The notes under the pieces were generated by a model, which saw only the letters and a program-made list of their open reading frames with translations, was not told where the DNA came from and made no database searches. From a virus: a DNA stretch of 64,000 bases. The stretch spans positions 1 through 64,000 of the IMG/VR virus record IMGVR_UViG_3300036792_000363. One strand, 5' to 3'. Position numbers and translations under genes: made by a program. Below, piece after piece: positions 1-6,830 of the stretch; within the stretch, counting starts at the first letter, position 1; each line of letters opens with the position of its first letter.

Positions 1-642
1 TCACTTGTACTTGGTAGCCATGGCGATGGCCAGGACGATGGGCGCGCCCGGCTCGCTCACCTCGGGGGTGCCGGTGCCGTGTCCGGTGCCGTGCGTCTGC
101 CGCTCGATGACGTGCGTCGTGTCGGCGATGAACGCGGCCATCAGCCCGTCCTCCTTGGCGTGGCGGAACATGACCCGCACCCCGTCCACCCGGTGGTCCG
201 CGGGCACCTCGTCTCCCGTCCACGCCGCCAGCCAGTCGGCCTCACCCGAGATCAGGCCGGCCATGGTGCCGTCGGCCAGCTGGTAGACCGCCATCAGGGT
301 GCCGGAGTAGTCGGTCACGTAAGCGGGCCGGTCGGCCAGCAGCACGCGGGTGGACGGCAGGTCGAAGCCGTCGTGCAGGAAAGCGCCCATGTTCGGCACC
401 TGCTTGCCCGACGGACTGACCTTCCCGTTCACCGCGTACGCGCCGGGGACGTCCGCGCTCAGGTTGTACTCCGCCAGCAGCGGGGCGATGCGGGCGGCGC
501 GGGTGATCCAGTACTTGTTGGTCGCCCACTGCTCGCCGTCGGCCTCGCCCACGTACAGGTCAACGGGGCCGTACTTGGCGGTGCTGTGCCCGCGGATGAT
601 GAACTTCTTGAGCTGGTTCGCGTTGGGAATGGTGCTGGTCAT
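1..642 (-). CDS. Hypothetical early protein, 213 aa
   Basis: Complete ORF from ATG at 642 to TGA at 1-3. No family recognised. The middle is mixed alpha/beta and the C-terminal third carries a short His/Gly/Thr-rich stretch (THGTGHGTGT) before a hydrophobic tail. The start is supported by the shared leader GAGAGGGCAGGCAC just upstream and by the palindromic promoter at 679-708. It is the first gene of the leftmost unit, which may continue beyond the window edge. Confidence 0.7.
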   Translation of the reverse strand: MTSTIPNANQLKKFIIRGHSTAKYGPVDLYVGEADGEQWATNKYWITRAARIAPLLAEYNLSADVPGAYAVNGKVSPSGKQVPNMGAFLHDGFDLPSTRVLLADRPAYVTDYSGTLMAVYQLADGTMAGLISGEADWLAAWTGDEVPADHRVDGVRVMFRHAKEDGLMAAFIADTTHVIERQTHGTGHGTGTPEVSEPGAPIVLAIAMATKYK

Positions 643-678
643 GTGCCTGCCCTCTCTCTGGCTCGGATGCCTGGCGCC

Positions 679-708
679 AGTCTAGGTGTCAGCTTGACTT
701 GAGTCAAG
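679..708 (-). promoter_or_regulatory. Palindromic operator-promoter, unit N
   Basis: Minus-strand -35 TTGACT (702-707), 17-nt spacer, -10 TAGACT (679-684). The -35 lies in the palindrome CTTGACTTGAGTCAAG (693-708). It drives the gene at 1-642. The TAG of the -10 box (682-684) is also the stop codon of the preceding gene. Confidence 0.75.
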
Positions 709-1401
709 CTCAGCTAGAGCATCGAGCGCGTCCAGCCGGTCCAGCCTCGCCGTGCTGCACTCGGGCGCGTGCCTGCCCTCGCGTCCCTTGCAGCTGAAGC
801 AGCGCCTCGGCCCGGCGTGGTAGGCCCGCTCCTCGGCCAGTTCCTGCGCGGCGAGGGGAGCGCCCGGCGCCACCTCGACCGCCACCTTCCACGTGGTCAT
901 GTCCCACATGTCGACCGCGAACTCGGCCAGCCCGTCGGCGTTCACCCCCAGCTCGTGCACGTCGATCGCGAACGAGGAGTCGCCGTCGGCCGGCACCGCG
1001 CGCCCGGCCACCTCCGCCGCGTACTGCGCCGCGGTGATGCCGTCGGCGCGGCACTGCTGCGCCAGCACGCGGTCCTCGCGCGCCTCCGCCGTCAGCACGG
1101 CCACCTCGGCGTCGTAGGCCAGGTGGTGGACGTAGCCGAGGTCGTCCCGGTGGCAGTCGTGGCACCAGCCGTGCGAGCCGATCTGGTGCATCTGCGCGTC
1201 GTCACCCGCGCGCGGCCACCAGTACCAGCCGGAGGTGACCAGGTACGCCCCGTCAGCGTAGATGTCGATGTGGCCGTCCATCCTGTCGGCCATGACGCAC
1301 ACGTCGGCCAGGCTCGCGCCCTCGCGCGGCTGGAACAGCGCCAGCTTGCCGTCGTCTGCCTCGTCCCAGTCGCGGGTGCGCAGCTCGTAGGCGGTCATCA
1401 T
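682..1401 (-). CDS. Hypothetical protein with C-terminal Cys pairs, 239 aa
   Basis: ATG at 1401 overlaps the stop of the preceding gene (ATGA type), so the genes are translationally coupled. Cysteines occur as CHDCH near residue 78 and CFSCKG plus a further Cys near the C-terminus, suggesting metal binding; no family recognised. The last residues (LDSSQADT) are encoded by the palindromic operator of the next unit, and the stop codon is the TAG of that promoter's -10 box. Confidence 0.65.
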   Translation of the reverse strand: MMTAYELRTRDWDEADDGKLALFQPREGASLADVCVMADRMDGHIDIYADGAYLVTSGWYWWPRAGDDAQMHQIGSHGWCHDCHRDDLGYVHHLAYDAEVAVLTAEAREDRVLAQQCRADGITAAQYAAEVAGRAVPADGDSSFAIDVHELGVNADGLAEFAVDMWDMTTWKVAVEVAPGAPLAAQELAEERAYHAGPRRCFSCKGREGRHAPECSTARLDRLDALDALAELDSSQADT

Positions 1402-1661
1402 GCCCCCTTCGGGTCGATGCAGGTGTCGCCCGCGCTCCGCAGGTAGTTGGCGGCCAGAGCGGGCTCGGCCAGCAGCTCGCGCATCGACCAGTGCGACCCG
1501 ATGAGCAGATCCTGCCCGGCCGGGCCCCAAGCGTGCCAGGACCAGGCGCCGATGCCCGTGCGGCGGTTGCGGTAGGTGCGGACCAGCCGGGTGCCCTCGG
1601 GCAGGTCCAGGCCCGGCAGCTCCTCGCGCAGCCGCTTCAGCAGCCGCTCCTGAACGGTCAT
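1398..1661 (-). CDS. Hypothetical protein, 87 aa
   Basis: Starts at ATG 1661, one base after the stop of the gene at 1663-2064, and ends overlapping the start of the next gene. Basic N-terminus followed by a Trp-rich middle (WSWHAWGP). No family recognised. Middle gene of a three-gene unit. Confidence 0.6.
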   Translation of the reverse strand: MTVQERLLKRLREELPGLDLPEGTRLVRTYRNRRTGIGAWSWHAWGPAGQDLLIGSHWSMRELLAEPALAANYLRSAGDTCIDPKGA

Positions 1662-1662
1662 C

Positions 1663-2064
1663 TCACGCCTCCGGGACCGGCGCGCAGACCTGGCAGTACA
1701 GGTCGTAGTCCTTGCGCCGCCCGTGCTCGTCGCACGCCGGCTTGTCGCAGATCGCGCAGTAGCCGTCGGCCGGCTTCCCGCAGATGAAGCACGGCAGGTT
1801 GCCGTCCTCGTCATCGTCGCCCTCGTCAGCGGGGGCCAGCTGCGCGAAGCACCTGGCGTGCGTGCCGGAGATCAGCGCCTCGCGCTCGGCGGCGCTCATG
1901 CCCGGGAACGCGTCCTGCGCGAACGCCCCGGCCCTCCAGCGGGCCACCGCCTCGGGGTCGAGCCGGTCGACCGCGACCGGCACCCCGCACATCATGCACG
2001 AGCGCCGGGCGGTCCACCTGATGGTGCCGTCCTCGTTCTGGGTGATGTCCCCTGCCACGGCCAT
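1663..2064 (-). CDS. Zinc-ribbon protein, 133 aa
   Basis: Contains three Cys-rich knuckles: CMMC near residue 23, then CFIC, CAIC and CQVC with CDEH in the C-terminal half, typical of treble-clef or RING-like zinc ribbons. The segment ALISGTHARCF recalls short zinc proteins of other actinophages. First gene of its unit, preceded by GAGAGGCAGGCAGCC and the promoter at 2098-2127. Probably a regulatory or adaptor protein; function unknown. Confidence 0.65.
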   Translation of the reverse strand: MAVAGDITQNEDGTIRWTARRSCMMCGVPVAVDRLDPEAVARWRAGAFAQDAFPGMSAAEREALISGTHARCFAQLAPADEGDDDEDGNLPCFICGKPADGYCAICDKPACDEHGRRKDYDLYCQVCAPVPEA

Positions 2065-2097
2065 GGCTGCCTGCCTCTCGCTCGGATGCCTGACGCC

Positions 2098-2127
2098 AGT
2101 CTACGCACCCGCTTGACTCCAGTCAAG
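2098..2127 (-). promoter_or_regulatory. Palindromic operator-promoter, unit M
   Basis: -35 TTGACT (2121-2126), 17-nt spacer, -10 TAGACT (2098-2103), palindrome CTTGACTCCAGTCAAG (2112-2127). Drives the three genes 2064 to 682. The terminator of the preceding unit ends 7 nt away. Confidence 0.75.
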
Positions 2128-2133
2128 ACAAAA

Positions 2134-2168
2134 GGCAGCGGGACGGCTGGTGTGGCCGTCCCGCTGCC
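2134..2168 (-). terminator. Intrinsic terminator after 2179-2667
   Basis: Perfect 14-bp stem GGCAGCGGGACGGC / GCCGTCCCGCTGCC with a 7-nt loop, followed on the minus strand by TTTT and then directly by the next unit's -35 box. Confidence 0.8.
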
Positions 2169-2178
2169 CTGCCCTCGT

Positions 2179-2667
2179 CTACTCGGTGACGGCGCCCGTG
2201 CGCGGGTCCACCTTGACCACGGTGAGGTGGTCGTGGCTGAGCCGGCCGTAGCGGTCGCCGTTGCCGCCCAGCCGGGCGACGTTGACCAGACGGCCCTTGT
2301 CCGCCATGACCACGGCCAGGTCCCCGTTCGAGATCACTTCGCTGATCTTGCCGGCCTTCAGGCCGTGCACGCGCACCAGGGTGCCGCACACCAGGTGCTC
2401 GCCGGGCTTGAGCATCTTCGCCGCGTCCGGGTGCTCGACGAACAGCACCTTGGCCAGTTCGATGAGCGTGGACCCGAACTCGGGGACGCTCACGGTCGCG
2501 TAGGTCTTGCCCTCGTAGCGCTCGAACTCCGTGATGGGCCCGGAGAACCCGTGCCCGCGGTTGATGAACACCACCACGTCGCCCAGCTTGTAGGTGTGGG
2601 GCCCGTACGGCGCGGGGAACCTGATGACCGCGGTGGTGATGGCCTCGGTGTCGGTGGTGCTGGTCAT
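2179..2667 (-). CDS. Hypothetical beta-rich protein, 162 aa
   Basis: The start ATG 2667 was chosen over a longer frame because it follows the leader GAGAGAGGCAGGCAC and lies downstream of the promoter at 2716-2746. The predicted protein is rich in short beta strands (YKLGDVVVFINRG, TLVRVHGLKAG), like a small SH3-like fold; no family recognised. Sole gene of its unit. Confidence 0.65.
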   Translation of the reverse strand: MTSTTDTEAITTAVIRFPAPYGPHTYKLGDVVVFINRGHGFSGPITEFERYEGKTYATVSVPEFGSTLIELAKVLFVEHPDAAKMLKPGEHLVCGTLVRVHGLKAGKISEVISNGDLAVVMADKGRLVNVARLGGNGDRYGRLSHDHLTVVKVDPRTGAVTE

Positions 2668-2715
2668 GTGCCTGCCTCTCTCGGTGATGCTCGGTCTGGT
2701 CTTGCTCTCGGCACG

Positions 2716-2746
2716 ACAGTACCGCTGTTGCTTGACTTGAGTCAAG
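2716..2746 (-). promoter_or_regulatory. Palindromic operator-promoter, unit L
   Basis: Palindrome CTTGACTTGAGTCAAG (2731-2746) with -35 TTGACT (2740-2745), 18-nt spacer and -10 TACTGT (2716-2721). The TGA stop of the gene at 2742-3230 lies inside the palindrome. Confidence 0.7.
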
Positions 2747-3230
2747 CGCCAAGCTCCCACTTCCCGGCCTCGGCCAGCCTGAGCAGCTTCTCCCACTGGC
2801 TCAGCTGGGCGTCATCGCGCATGACCAGCGGGCCCAGCGCCACGTCCAGCTCCGCCAGGCGGGCGCGGACGTCGTTGGCCCGCGCGTCCATGAGCGTCTT
2901 CTCGGCCTCCCTGGCGGAGCGCGCGGAAAGATCCAGTTCCCATTCCGCGGGCGTGTACCAGCGGGCGGCGCGGACGTCGCCCGCCTTCACCAGCGCGCCC
3001 TCGGCCGTCATCTTGCCGAGCGCCCGCACGATCTTGGCGCGGAACGCGGCGTACGCTCGGTCTTTCGGGTACCCGCGCGGCACGTCCTCGTCGCTCCATC
3101 CGACAGCCTCCGCCACGGCCATGACGAAGCCGTAGCCCAGCACGAACCCGCCGCTCGGCGAGCGCTCCTGCGCCGCCGCCTGCTTGCGGGTTGCGGCCTC
3201 GATGTCGGCGAACCTGACGTCGGTTCCCAT
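2742..3230 (-). CDS. Hypothetical alpha-helical protein, 162 aa
   Basis: ATG 3230 overlaps the stop of the upstream gene (3230-3466). Strongly helical and charged; residues about 20-90 (YGFVMAVAEAVGW, then a basic helix and a WYTPAEW turn) could form a winged-helix-like DNA-binding unit, followed by a coiled-coil-like C-terminus. This is inference from pattern only. Last gene of unit K. Confidence 0.6.
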   Translation of the reverse strand: MGTDVRFADIEAATRKQAAAQERSPSGGFVLGYGFVMAVAEAVGWSDEDVPRGYPKDRAYAAFRAKIVRALGKMTAEGALVKAGDVRAARWYTPAEWELDLSARSAREAEKTLMDARANDVRARLAELDVALGPLVMRDDAQLSQWEKLLRLAEAGKWELGA

Positions 3231-3466
3231 CACAGCCCCATCTCCCGGCGCCGCCGCGCCATCTCCTCGAACCCGGGGTCGCCCTTCAGCAGCGCGCCCG
3301 GGGCGTCGTAGCGCGCCTGCGCCTCCGCCGCCAGCTCCGGCCACGCGGTGCGGATCATGGCTGCGTTAGCGGTGTCCGCCTGGCGGAGGGCGGCGAAGAT
3401 GAGCGCGTAGAACGGGTGGTCCTCGGCCGCGAGGCGCCGGCCCTCCAGGTACTCGTGCAGGCTCAT
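3230..3466 (-). CDS. Hypothetical small helical protein, 78 aa
   Basis: ATG 3466 overlaps the stop of the preceding gene, and its own stop overlaps the next start, so it is embedded in a tightly coupled operon. Begins MSLHEYLEGRRLAAEDHPFY; short, helical, no family recognised. Confidence 0.6.
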   Translation of the reverse strand: MSLHEYLEGRRLAAEDHPFYALIFAALRQADTANAAMIRTAWPELAAEAQARYDAPGALLKGDPGFEEMARRRREMGL

Positions 3467-3702
3467 GACCCCTCCCCTCGGCGCGCTAGCTGCGCCAGCT
3501 GCATGATGCGCAGCCCGAGGTCCATCGCGTCCTCGGGGTCGAGATACACGTGCTTGCCGGGGAAGACGTCCGCGCCCAGCGTCACCCGCACCTCCCCGTT
3601 GTACCGGATCACCTTGACCGCGGTCCCGTCGGTTCCGATGAAGTCGGCCAGGTCGGCCAGCGGCGCGCCGCCCTCGGTGGTCATGTCCTCGGTCACTCGC
3701 AT
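3463..3702 (-). CDS. Hypothetical protein, 79 aa
   Basis: First gene of unit K, with leader GAGAGGCAGGCACATC before ATG 3702. Acidic N-terminus and a probable beta sheet (VKVIRYNGEVRVTLG). Function unknown. Confidence 0.65.
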   Translation of the reverse strand: MRVTEDMTTEGGAPLADLADFIGTDGTAVKVIRYNGEVRVTLGADVFPGKHVYLDPEDAMDLGLRIMQLAQLARRGEGS

Positions 3703-3736
3703 GATGTGCCTGCCTCTCGCTCGGCTGCCTGGTGCC

Positions 3737-3767
3737 AGTCTAGGGCAGGTGCTTGACTCCAGTCAAG
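3737..3767 (-). promoter_or_regulatory. Palindromic operator-promoter, unit K
   Basis: Palindrome CTTGACTCCAGTCAAG (3752-3767), -35 TTGACT (3761-3766), 18-nt spacer, -10 TAGACT (3737-3742). Drives genes 3702 to 2742. Confidence 0.75.
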
Positions 3768-3774
3768 ACAAAGC

Positions 3775-3808
3775 AGCACCCCCGGAGGTGCATGACTCCG
3801 GGGGTGCT
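3775..3808 (-). terminator. Intrinsic terminator of unit J
   Basis: 13-bp stem AGCACCCCCGGAG / CTCCGGGGGTGCT with an 8-nt loop, followed on the minus strand by a short T-rich stretch and the next promoter. Confidence 0.75.
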
Positions 3809-3822
3809 GGCTCAGGGGCCGG

Positions 3823-4266
3823 TCAGGGGACGGTGACGGTGTACCGGCTGCTCGGGTGCTCCCGGTCGACCTCCAGCTTGACGGACGGCTGCCCGTCGCG
3901 CGGCAGGTGGAACGGCGCCCCGGAGTGAACATCCCGGAAGGCGGTACTGGTGGCCGGCTCCGACGTCACGCCGGCCGCCGCCAGCACGTTCGCGGCCTGC
4001 GCGCGGGTCTGGTCCCTGAAGACCAGTGGCTCGCGCGGAGGCTCGTGATGCCAGCCGCCGACGCGCTCCAGCGCCTCCGTCAGGTGCTTGCACACCGTGA
4101 CGGCCCGCCCGGCGTCGGTAAGGACGCTCTTGCCCTTGCGGTTGGTGAAGTCCGCGCAGTCGCAGTAGGGGAGGGTGACCAGGTGAACGGCCACGCCGTC
4201 CGACTGGCTGCGCACTGCCACCTGAACTGGGTAGACGGTCATGTCATAGTTCTTGCCTGCTGCCAT
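3823..4266 (-). CDS. SWIM-type zinc-finger protein, 147 aa
   Basis: Residues about 34-62 contain CDCADF followed by CKHL, matching the CxC...CxH pattern of SWIM zinc fingers, which bind DNA or proteins. The rest is a short helical and beta-rich tail. ATG 4266 follows the leader GAGAGGCAGGCACCC. Sole gene of unit J between its own promoter and terminator. Precise role unknown. Confidence 0.65.
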   Translation of the reverse strand: MAAGKNYDMTVYPVQVAVRSQSDGVAVHLVTLPYCDCADFTNRKGKSVLTDAGRAVTVCKHLTEALERVGGWHHEPPREPLVFRDQTRAQAANVLAAAGVTSEPATSTAFRDVHSGAPFHLPRDGQPSVKLEVDREHPSSRYTVTVP

Positions 4267-4298
4267 GGGTGCCTGCCTCTCGGGTTGCCTACCCTCCC

Positions 4299-4328
4299 AT
4301 TATCCTATATTGCTTGACTGGAGTCAAG
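4299..4328 (-). promoter_or_regulatory. Palindromic operator-promoter, unit J
   Basis: Palindrome CTTGACTGGAGTCAAG (4313-4328), -35 TTGACT (4322-4327), 17-nt spacer, -10 GATAAT (4299-4304), the best -10 of the series. Confidence 0.75.
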
Positions 4329-4350
4329 TTGGAAGGTGCCCGGACGCAGA

Positions 4351-4392
4351 AGGACCCCCGGGCGCTACGGGGGATCACGCGCCGGGGGTCCT
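4351..4392 (-). terminator. Hairpin terminator of unit I
   Basis: Stem AGGACCCCCGGGCGC / GCGCCGGGGGTCCT with one bulged G; it lies between the stop of the gene at 4482 and the next promoter. No clear T-run. Confidence 0.6.
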
Positions 4393-4481
4393 CATGACGC
4401 GGCAGCGCGCGGGGCGGCGAGCTGCCGTTACTCGGGGCGGGGCGCTTGGGGTACGCCCGGCCGCTTTTCCGCTTCCCAGTA

Positions 4482-5255
4482 TCACACAGGATGGGCTTTA
4501 AGCCAGGCCTTGAACGGCATCTCGCGCCACTCGCCGGACAGCACGTACGCGTCGTAGGCCGGCTCCAGCTCGGCGGGCAGCGTGTCCGGGGCCGGTATCC
4601 CGCGCTGGCGGCACCCGGCCTCCGCCCACCCGGGCGGGTGCCCCTCGCCGTACCGGACGCAGCAGGTGGGCTGCATCGGCGCGTGCGCCGCCATGACCGC
4701 CAGCATCCGCAGCGCCACGTCCGCCCGCACGCCGGACAGATCGAGCGATATCGACTCCGGGTCGGTCAGCATGTAGGCCTCCGCCGTCCCCGACCCGTCC
4801 AGCCACTGCCCCAGATAGACCTTCCCGCCGTCCGGCTCGACGCCGAACAGCTCCGCCGCCCGGGCCATCAGCAGCTCCCTGGCCGCCTCCCTGCGGTCCT
4901 GCGCGGCCTTGCGGGCCAGCACCGCGGGCAGGTCGTCCAGGTACCCGGCCAGCAGCACCCGCCGGTTGGCCTCGCGCGCCACCGTCATCGCACCGCGGCC
5001 GGGGTCCACGTTGGCGCGGCGGACCGCGTGTGCTATCCCTTCCGGATACCGCCCCTCGACCGTCACCCGCTCCTCGGCGTGCAGCCCCCAGATGAGGCGC
5101 AGCACCGCGCCGTTGCCCGGGTTCGCGATATCGACCCACGGGAAGTCCGTGTCCGCGCCCGCGTTGCTGTCTCCGACCTTCCACGACTCGCCGCGCATCT
5201 GGCCCAGCCATGCCGCCGTGCCCGCGCCGAGCGCGGCCATCTCCTTGTGGTCCAT
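4482..5255 (-). CDS. Hypothetical protein, 257 aa
   Basis: ATG 5255 is preceded by GAGAGAGGCAGGC, the shared early leader, although it is the last gene of a five-gene unit. Helical central part (residues 90-150), a Cys pair (PTCCVRYGEGHPPGW) near residue 200 and an aromatic C-terminus. No family recognised. Confidence 0.65.
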   Translation of the reverse strand: MDHKEMAALGAGTAAWLGQMRGESWKVGDSNAGADTDFPWVDIANPGNGAVLRLIWGLHAEERVTVEGRYPEGIAHAVRRANVDPGRGAMTVAREANRRVLLAGYLDDLPAVLARKAAQDRREAARELLMARAAELFGVEPDGGKVYLGQWLDGSGTAEAYMLTDPESISLDLSGVRADVALRMLAVMAAHAPMQPTCCVRYGEGHPPGWAEAGCRQRGIPAPDTLPAELEPAYDAYVLSGEWREMPFKAWLKAHPV

Positions 5256-5266
5256 GCCTGCCTCTC

Positions 5267-5476
5267 TCACGTCGTCGCCCAGGGCGATGGGGTCGCCCAG
5301 CCGGGGCCGCTCGCGCCCTCGGGCGTCAGCACGGCCTCCGGGTCCTCCAGGTCCGGCAGCCCGGCGCACCTGCCCAGGTCGGTGTGCACCCACTGGAACG
5401 CCATCGTCGGCGGCCACAGCTGGACGAACACCCGCCGTCGGTGCGCCAGGCAGCTGGCGGTGGTCATGTAGCTCAC
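5267..5476 (-). CDS. Hypothetical protein, 69 aa
   Basis: GTG 5476 overlaps the stop of the preceding membrane-protein gene; ATG 5467 is an alternative. Short, with a WPPTMAFQWVHTDLG core that recalls small phage proteins of unknown function. Confidence 0.5.
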   Translation of the reverse strand: MSYMTTASCLAHRRRVFVQLWPPTMAFQWVHTDLGRCAGLPDLEDPEAVLTPEGASGPGWATPSPWATT

Positions 5477-5628
5477 CTATCCGGCCAGGTGATGAGACAG
5501 GCGATGACCGCGCCCAGGACCGAGCCCGCCGGGAGCGTGACGTACCACGGCTTCCGGGCGGCCAGGAACATGATGGCCACCGCTGCCAGCAGCAGGGCCA
5601 CCCCGGACCAGCGGGCGAACCTGCTCAC
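5473..5628 (-). CDS. Small membrane protein, 51 aa
   Basis: GTG 5628 overlaps the stop of the upstream gene. The sequence is almost entirely two hydrophobic segments (about residues 8-23 and 30-46) separated by RKPWY, so a two-helix inner-membrane protein is predicted. Function unknown. Confidence 0.6.
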   Translation of the reverse strand: MSRFARWSGVALLLAAVAIMFLAARKPWYVTLPAGSVLGAVIACLITWPDR

Positions 5629-6014
5629 GTCCCCGCCGTCTCCCGCGCGGCCAGCCACTCGCGCCACGAGAGGCGGCCGGACACCCGCGCGTACTCCGGG
5701 TACAGCTCCGCGCCCTCGCCGTAGTGCGGGGACGGGTAGTCGTCCTCCGCCAGATGCGGCTCGCCGCGCTTGTCGTCGCCGGCCAGGGTCACCTCGTAGC
5801 CGGCCGCGTACCCGTGATCGAAGCTCAGGGTCATGCCCCACGCGGCCTTGTACATCCCGTCGGGGCCGTCGGAGTAGGCGATGCGCCAGTCCTCGCCCAG
5901 CGTGACCGCCGGGTGCCGGTACGGCTCGATCCGCGTGATGCGGTGCGGGGTGCTCAGGAACCACAGGTCGTCGCCGACGCGGACCTCCTGGCCCTTGACC
6001 TTGATGGTGGTCAC
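5625..6014 (-). CDS. Hypothetical protein, 129 aa
   Basis: GTG 6014 overlaps the stop of the gene at 6011-6250. The N-terminal half reads as a small beta barrel (VKVKGQEVRVGDDLWFL then RITRIEPY), followed by an acidic linker and a helical C-terminus. No family recognised. Confidence 0.6.
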   Translation of the reverse strand: MTTIKVKGQEVRVGDDLWFLSTPHRITRIEPYRHPAVTLGEDWRIAYSDGPDGMYKAAWGMTLSFDHGYAAGYEVTLAGDDKRGEPHLAEDDYPSPHYGEGAELYPEYARVSGRLSWREWLAARETAGT

Positions 6015-6250
6015 GGCTGCGACCTGTGGACCTGGTGGTGGCGGCCGGTCAGGACCGCGCTAAGTCCGGCCTCGTACTGCTCCAGCACCTCGACCGGCAC
6101 CACGGCGGCGACGGGCTTGCCGTGCTCGTCCGTCAGCCAGGTGCTGCGGTCCTGGTCGCTGGCCCGGTCGATGGCGTCATAGATCTTGTCCTGGCACTCC
6201 TGGGCGCTCAGCCCGAACACGCCCGCCGTCTCGGTTGCGGTGAGAATCAT
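6011..6250 (-). CDS. Phd/YefM-like antitoxin-type protein, 79 aa
   Basis: Starts MILTATETAGVFGLSAQE and contains WLTDEHGKPVAAVVPVEVLE at about residues 37-57. The pattern '(H)GKPVAAVVPVEVLE' is typical of Phd/YefM antitoxins, which bind DNA through the N-terminus and a partner toxin through the C-terminus. No toxin gene is adjacent, so it may act as a stand-alone regulator or anti-defence antitoxin. First gene of unit I, with leader GAGAGAAGGCAGGCAACC. Confidence 0.5.
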   Translation of the reverse strand: MILTATETAGVFGLSAQECQDKIYDAIDRASDQDRSTWLTDEHGKPVAAVVPVEVLEQYEAGLSAVLTGRHHQVHRSQP

Positions 6251-6289
6251 GGTTGCCTGCCTTCTCTCGGTAGCTGCTCTGCTGCGCCG

Positions 6290-6320
6290 ATCCTATTGAA
6301 GTTGCTTTACTCGTGTCAAG
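6290..6320 (-). promoter_or_regulatory. Palindromic operator-promoter variant, unit I
   Basis: Variant palindrome CTTTACTCGTGTCAAG (6305-6320). On the minus strand it gives -35 TTGACA (6314-6319), 18-nt spacer and -10 TAGGAT (6290-6295). Drives genes 6250 to 4482. Confidence 0.65.
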
Positions 6321-6334
6321 CTGAACCAGGAAAA

Positions 6335-6389
6335 CGCGAAGCCCCGTCGGGAGTTTGGCAGGCATACCGAGCACCGACGGGGCTTCGCG
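6335..6389 (-). terminator. Intrinsic terminator of unit H
   Basis: 16-bp stem CGCGAAGCCCCGTCGG / CCGACGGGGCTTCGCG with a 23-nt loop, followed on the minus strand by TTTTCC. It ends the transcript started at 6679-6707. Confidence 0.75.
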
Positions 6390-6678
6390 CGAGGGGGAGA
6401 TCGCGTTCGAACACCCCTCGTCTTTCACCCGCCCGCGCGGCAGCTCTGGACCCCCACGCTGACGGGCAGCTATTCAATTATGGGTCCCAGGCCGGCGTTA
6501 CCGCGCCCCCTGGTCCGTAGCAGTGTTGAGCGGTGGCCGCTCTCATGCGTTCGCCAGGTTCGGCGGTCCCGGCCTCCCGGCCTGGGAGGCTCTTGTCCGC
6601 AGGACCGGGCGGGTTCTGCCCCATCCCTCCCGGCGCTTGCGTGCCGGCCGCTTCCGCGGTCCTGCGGGGTGATCTCAG
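6390..6678 (-). ncRNA. Possible non-coding early transcript, unit H
   Basis: A palindromic promoter (6679-6707) and a strong terminator (6335-6389) bracket about 290 nt in which no convincing ORF with a ribosome site is seen. The minus-strand sequence contains GC-rich self-complementary parts, for example GAGGGG/CCCCTC around 6394-6422. This suggests a small RNA, but it is inferred from the bracketing signals only. Confidence 0.3.
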
Positions 6679-6707
6679 AGTATCCGACCAGCTTGACTCG
6701 TGTCAAG
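6679..6707 (-). promoter_or_regulatory. Palindromic operator-promoter, unit H
   Basis: Palindrome CTTGACTCGTGTCAAG (6692-6707); minus strand -35 TTGACA (6701-6706), 16-nt spacer, -10 GATACT (6679-6684). No coding gene follows before the terminator at 6335-6389. Confidence 0.65.
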
Positions 6708-6748
6708 CAAGATCCCGGGATGGATCACCAGTGGGAGAATGGGCTGGC

Positions 6749-6803
6749 GGCGCGGCGGCCGGAGCCCTCTCGGGGCCGCTTCGGGGGACCTGGCCGCCGC
6801 GCC
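6749..6803 (-). terminator. Hairpin after the sigma-factor gene
   Basis: 12-bp stem GGCGCGGCGGCC / GGCCGCCGCGCC with a 31-nt GC-rich loop between the sigma-factor stop and the next promoter. No T-run, so factor-independent function is uncertain. Confidence 0.5.
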
Positions 6804-6830
6804 GACCATCCCCGTCACGGTACCACGTTG

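Noticed and set aside
6390-6430. Possible tRNA T-arm (TTCGAA in a GC stem) on the minus strand
   Set aside because: No acceptor, D or anticodon arms can be formed around it.
6470-6706. 78-aa frame beginning inside the unit H promoter
   Set aside because: Starts at the -35 region, so it cannot be translated from that promoter; no ribosome site.
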